From Oribacterium sp. P6A1 (GTDB lineage Bacteria; Bacillota; Clostridia; Lachnospirales; Lachnospiraceae): DNA of 64,000 bases. This document shows, in pieces, positions 61,309-64,000 of this stretch. Both the position numbers and the translations under genes were made by a program. Within the stretch, counting starts at the first letter, position 1; every line of letters starts with the position of its first letter. The DNA is taken from assembly GCF_000702885.1 (NCBI RefSeq), contig NZ_JNKO01000007.1, forward strand, positions 62,001 through 126,000. Reading direction: 5' to 3'. The notes below the pieces were generated by a model, which was not told the DNA's origin, did not search any database, and worked only from the letters and a program-made list of their open reading frames with translations.

Positions 61309-62691
61309 TTAGTTTTTAAAGCTGTGGATAGGCGCCGGGATACGTCCGGTACGGTTCACAAATCCGGAACAGTCAAATGTATTCACCGACATAACAGGTG
61401 CGTGACCGAGAAGTCCTCCGAAATCAACATGATCTCCCACCTTCTTACCATAAGCCGGTATGACTCTAACCGCTGTTGTCTTCTGGTTCACCATACCAAG
61501 TGCAGCTTCGTCGGCAATCATTCCTGAAATAGTCGATGCCGGTGTGTCTCCCGGAATCGCGATCATATCAAGTCCCACGGAACATACACAGGTCATGGCC
61601 TCAAGCTTCTCTATGTTGAGAGCTCCTGCTTCAACAGCATTGATCATTCCCTGATCCTCAGAAACGGGAATGAAAGCTCCGCTGAGACCTCCGACTGAAC
61701 TGGATGCCATGATTCCGCCCTTCTTTACCTGATCGTTAAGCATGGCAAGAGCTGCTGTAGTTCCGGGCGCTCCCACCTTTTCAAGACCCATGAGCTCGAG
61801 GATATCTGCAACCGAATCTCCTATGGCCGGTGTTGGTGCAAGAGAAAGGTCAATGATTCCAAAAGGAACATTCAGCATACGGGAGGCTTCCTTTGCAACA
61901 AGCTGTCCCACTCTTGTTATCTTAAATGCCGTCTTCTTGATAAGCTCAGAAAGTTCCTCAAAATTGAGACCCTGGGCATTCTTAAGCGCATCACGAACTA
62001 CACCCGGACCGGAAACTCCCACATTGAGTATGCAATCCGCCTCGGAAACGCCATGGAAAGCTCCCGCCATAAACGGATTGTCGTCAGGCGCGTTGCAGAA
62101 AACCACAAGCTTTGAGCATGCGGAAGAGTCTGTATCCTTAGTAAGCTCTGCAGCTTCCTTTATCACCTCTCCCATGAGTCTCACTGCATCCATATTGATT
62201 CCGGTCTTTGTGGAACCCAGATTAACAGACGAGCAAACTATATCCGTTTCCGAAAGTGCTCTTGGAATGGCTCTGATGAGCATCTCATCTGCAGGAGACA
62301 TACCCTTCTGGCAAACCGAAGAAAATCCGCCCAGGAAATTGACGCCTACAGCCTTCGCAGCCCTGTCAAGGGTGTGAGCCACCTTCACAAAATCATCAAC
62401 CGACTTGCATGCCCCGGCTCCAGCAATTGCAATAGGCGTAACGGAGATTCGTTTATTAACGATAGGAACCCCGTATTCTCTTGAGATTTCCTCTCCTGTC
62501 TTAACCAGATCCCTGGCTTTTGTTGTTATCTTGTTATAGATATTGTCACAAAATGTATCAACATCCTGAGCGGAACAATCCAGAAGACCGATACCCATAG
62601 TGATGGTACGTACATCAAGATTGTTGTGTTCGATCATATTGTTGGTCTCGTTGACCTCAAATGCGTTTACACCATAGTTAAATCCAGCCAT
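61309..62691 (-). CDS. UPF0210 (PFL) family protein
   Basis: A 460-residue cytosolic protein related to PFL-like folds: [17 protein letters not shown]-type N-terminus, [22 protein letters not shown] in the middle, and [20 protein letters not shown] near the C-terminus. Although PFL-like in name, the glycyl-radical loop (RVxGY) is absent; it ends instead in [12 protein letters not shown]. The function is unknown. It is always found beside an ACT-domain protein, as here (13-base gap), so the ACT gene is probably a ligand-binding partner. AAAGGAG lies 6-10 bases before the ATG. Confidence 0.93.
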   Translation of the reverse strand: MAGFNYGVNAFEVNETNNMIEHNNLDVRTITMGIGLLDCSAQDVDTFCDNIYNKITTKARDLVKTGEEISREYGVPIVNKRISVTPIAIAGAGACKSVDDFVKVAHTLDRAAKAVGVNFLGGFSSVCQKGMSPADEMLIRAIPRALSETDIVCSSVNLGSTKTGINMDAVRLMGEVIKEAAELTKDTDSSACSKLVVFCNAPDDNPFMAGAFHGVSEADCILNVGVSGPGVVRDALKNAQGLNFEELSELIKKTAFKITRVGQLVAKEASRMLNVPFGIIDLSLAPTPAIGDSVADILELMGLEKVGAPGTTAALAMLNDQVKKGGIMASSSVGGLSGAFIPVSEDQGMINAVEAGALNIEKLEAMTCVCSVGLDMIAIPGDTPASTISGMIADEAALGMVNQKTTAVRVIPAYGKKVGDHVDFGGLLGHAPVMSVNTFDCSGFVNRTGRIPAPIHSFKN

Positions 62692-62704
62692 CTTCGTCTC
62701 CTTT

Positions 62705-62980
62705 TTAGATTCTGTGCATCATAGTGAAGATTTCTTCAAGCTGCATTTTTATATCAACGCCTATCTTATCTTTTCCGTACTTTGTAAGTTCTCCAGCAAG
62801 ATTCTCAAAAGAATCTGTCGCCTCGGAAACATCTACGATCATCATCATGTTAAAAAATCCGCCTGTGATGGTCTGTGAAATATCAAGAATATTGATATTG
62901 GCTTCTGAAAGAAATGAACAAACTTTAGCAATGATTCCTACGCTATCCTTGCCTACAACAGTAATAATCGCCTTTCTCAT
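62705..62980 (-). CDS. ACT-domain protein (UPF0237)
   Basis: A 91-residue single ACT domain: [32 protein letters not shown] is the characteristic ligand-binding stretch (quoted up to here in overlapping parts [15 protein letters not shown] and [12 protein letters not shown]). It probably regulates or assists the UPF0210 protein encoded next. AGGAGG lies 5 bases before the ATG. Confidence 0.93.
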   Translation of the reverse strand: MRKAIITVVGKDSVGIIAKVCSFLSEANINILDISQTITGGFFNMMMIVDVSEATDSFENLAGELTKYGKDKIGVDIKMQLEEIFTMMHRI

Positions 62981-63022
62981 AAATCCTCCTAGTTGTTTTC
63001 ACTTTCACTATATCTAAGCATT

Positions 63023-63065
63023 GAAAGCAGGAAAAAACAAGTTTTATCTTGCATTTCCTGCTTTC
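63023..63065. other. Inverted repeat upstream of the ACT gene
   Basis: Perfect 12-base arms GAAAGCAGGAAA and TTTCCTGCTTTC, with an inner CAAG/CTTG pairing. It lies 43 bases before the ACT start. No T-run follows, so it may be a leader hairpin or an operator. Confidence 0.5.
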
Positions 63066-63087
63066 ATTTTCCCATACAATTACCCGT

Positions 63088-63106
63088 GGCTATAAGTGCC
63101 ATAATA
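63088..63106 (+). repeat. Dispersed spacer motif, copy 4 (opposite orientation)
   Basis: Plus strand GGCTATAAGTGCCATAA. Here the left arm is TGGC and the right GCCA, a paired change compared with TGAC/GTCA in other copies. The rest of the 246-base gap between the partial hydrolase and the ACT gene holds only short GC-rich stems. Confidence 0.5.
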
Positions 63107-63226
63107 AAGACACTATTTTCACCCTTTAACCTGCCGTCTCAGGTCTTATGCCGAAAAATGTGAGGACATTCCCAACAGCTTTTAAATATAATCCGGGACC
63201 CCGGGAGCCACAACAGCAGGTGACCG

Positions 63227-64000
63227 TCAGAGCTCTATCACCTCAGAAATCCTGTCTCTCCTGGCAACACTTATGCTGATGTCCCCAGCCTTATGTTCGG
63301 AAGCGGAATTATCTATCTCCTTCTGCACCGTCTTTAATGCGAGGTCCGGAAGATTGTTTTCCTTGCTGAGGTGTCCCAAAAACACATGCTTAATGCGCTT
63401 AGACAATATGGAATCCAAAAGACGTCCGCAATTATCATTGCTTAAGTGTCCATGATCGCTCAGTATCCTTCTCTTAAGAGAAAACGGATACGGTCCGTCG
63501 CTCAGCATCCTCACATCATGGTTTGATTCAAGCACCATCGCATCAAGGTCCTTCAGATGCTCTGCAATGTAGTCATCATAATGTCCAAGATCCGTTGCAA
63601 CAGCCACATTTTTGGCAGCCCCGGCATTTTCTCCGGATGCTCCGTACTCTATTCTGTATCCTACAGGATCAGCCGCATCATGATATATGCTGAAAGGAAG
63701 AACTTTAAGATCCCCTATCTCCAGTTTTTTATCCGGAAGAATGGGAAACAGCCTGTCATGGGAGAACTCTCCCAGTGTCCTGTTCAGCATAACTTCCCTC
63801 AACGTCCCCAGTGTTCCGTATACCGGAATGTCATATTTCCGCGCAATGGTTCCCACAGCTCTTATATGATCTATATGCTCATGGGTCAGAAATATGGCAT
63901 CTATATCCTTTAAATCCAGATCAAGTTCGTGAAGCCCCTCGTTCACAGCCTTCATGGTAACTCCCACATCCACAAGAATGTGGGTGCTTTCTGTCCCTAT
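63227..64000 (-). CDS. Metallo-beta-lactamase-fold hydrolase (YycJ/WalJ-like), C-terminal part
   Basis: The start codon lies beyond the right edge; the frame is open to base 64000. The visible 257 residues begin just before LVDVGVTMKAV and contain LTHEHIDHIRAV (HxHxDH), an acidic metal-ligand motif later (VATDLGHYDD), ESNHDVRML, and SDHGHLSND with HVFLGHLSKENN for the last histidines. This order fits the YycJ/WalJ family of small hydrolases linked to DNA-end processing and cell-wall control, though I cannot see neighbours such as walRK. It ends with a normal stop. Confidence 0.85.
   Translation of the reverse strand: MGTESTHILVDVGVTMKAVNEGLHELDLDLKDIDAIFLTHEHIDHIRAVGTIARKYDIPVYGTLGTLREVMLNRTLGEFSHDRLFPILPDKKLEIGDLKVLPFSIYHDAADPVGYRIEYGASGENAGAAKNVAVATDLGHYDDYIAEHLKDLDAMVLESNHDVRMLSDGPYPFSLKRRILSDHGHLSNDNCGRLLDSILSKRIKHVFLGHLSKENNLPDLALKTVQKEIDNSASEHKAGDISISVARRDRISEVIEL

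Noticed and set aside
61309-62691. Pyruvate formate-lyase
   Set aside because: Despite the PFL-family name, the glycyl-radical loop and catalytic cysteine pair are absent; it matches UPF0210.

Overview
The window reads as a continuous piece of a Bacillota chromosome, most likely Clostridia and family Lachnospiraceae. This rests on gene content and order: one-piece pyruvate:ferredoxin oxidoreductase, pta-ackA acetate formation, the UPF0237/UPF0210 pair, a methionine-gamma-lyase-like gene beside miaA-mutL-mutS-miaB, a DUF896 protein, the cyclic-di-AMP receptor DarA, a PhoH-YbeY cluster and strong AGGAGG ribosome-binding sites. All 48 genes I support lie on the minus strand, so the window sits on one replichore and transcription runs from high to low coordinates. 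I see no phage, transposase, CRISPR array, rRNA or tRNA gene. This is core-genome territory rather than an accessory island.

Layout from high to low coordinates, which is the direction of transcription. 64000-61.3 kb: a partial metallo-beta-lactamase-fold hydrolase, then the ACT and UPF0210 pair, closed by a terminator. 61.1-56.3 kb: tRNA-Met acetate ligase, DarA, phosphotransacetylase, acetate kinase and ribosomal protein L32. 56-47.8 kb: a lipoprotein with a glycosidase-like domain, leucyl-tRNA synthetase, UvrC and a large VanW-domain protein. 47.4-40.6 kb: pyruvate:ferredoxin oxidoreductase, then Der GTPase, PlsY and GpsA; the last two are consecutive steps of phospholipid synthesis. 40.2-35.4 kb: a complete branched-chain amino-acid ABC transporter (LivJ-H-M-G-F). 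35.2-32.8 kb: a beta-CASP metallo-hydrolase and an unknown membrane-anchored protein. 32.7-24.6 kb: AlaS, S21, PhoH, YbeY, a lipid-II-flippase-like protein and a BaiN/HI0933-type flavoprotein. 24.5-21.4 kb: a membrane GGDEF protein and a second flavoprotein. 21.2-18.7 kb: proline synthesis (ProB, DUF896, ProA). 18.5-9.3 kb: MiaB, MutS, MutL, MiaA and the PLP enzyme, a tRNA-modification and mismatch-repair block. 9.1-1.0 kb: RadC, MreC, MreD, PBP2, RodA, methylglyoxal synthase and a D-Ala-D-Ala carboxypeptidase, a cell-elongation operon with no mreB. 0.8 kb to the left edge: a small P-loop protein and the start of a HlyD-like membrane protein.

Several sigma-A-type promoters and intrinsic terminators can be read directly and divide the window into transcription units. 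No new multi-gene system stands out. The less explained material is in the spacers: a dispersed TGACATAAGTG(C/T)CA-type motif seen four times, a pair of identical 65-bp repeats upstream of proB, a related hairpin element near 33.4 kb, a 27-bp-arm inverted repeat beside the rpmF terminator, and a structured mutS-mutL spacer. Among the genes, the small P-loop protein and the 189-residue anchored protein have no function I can assign.
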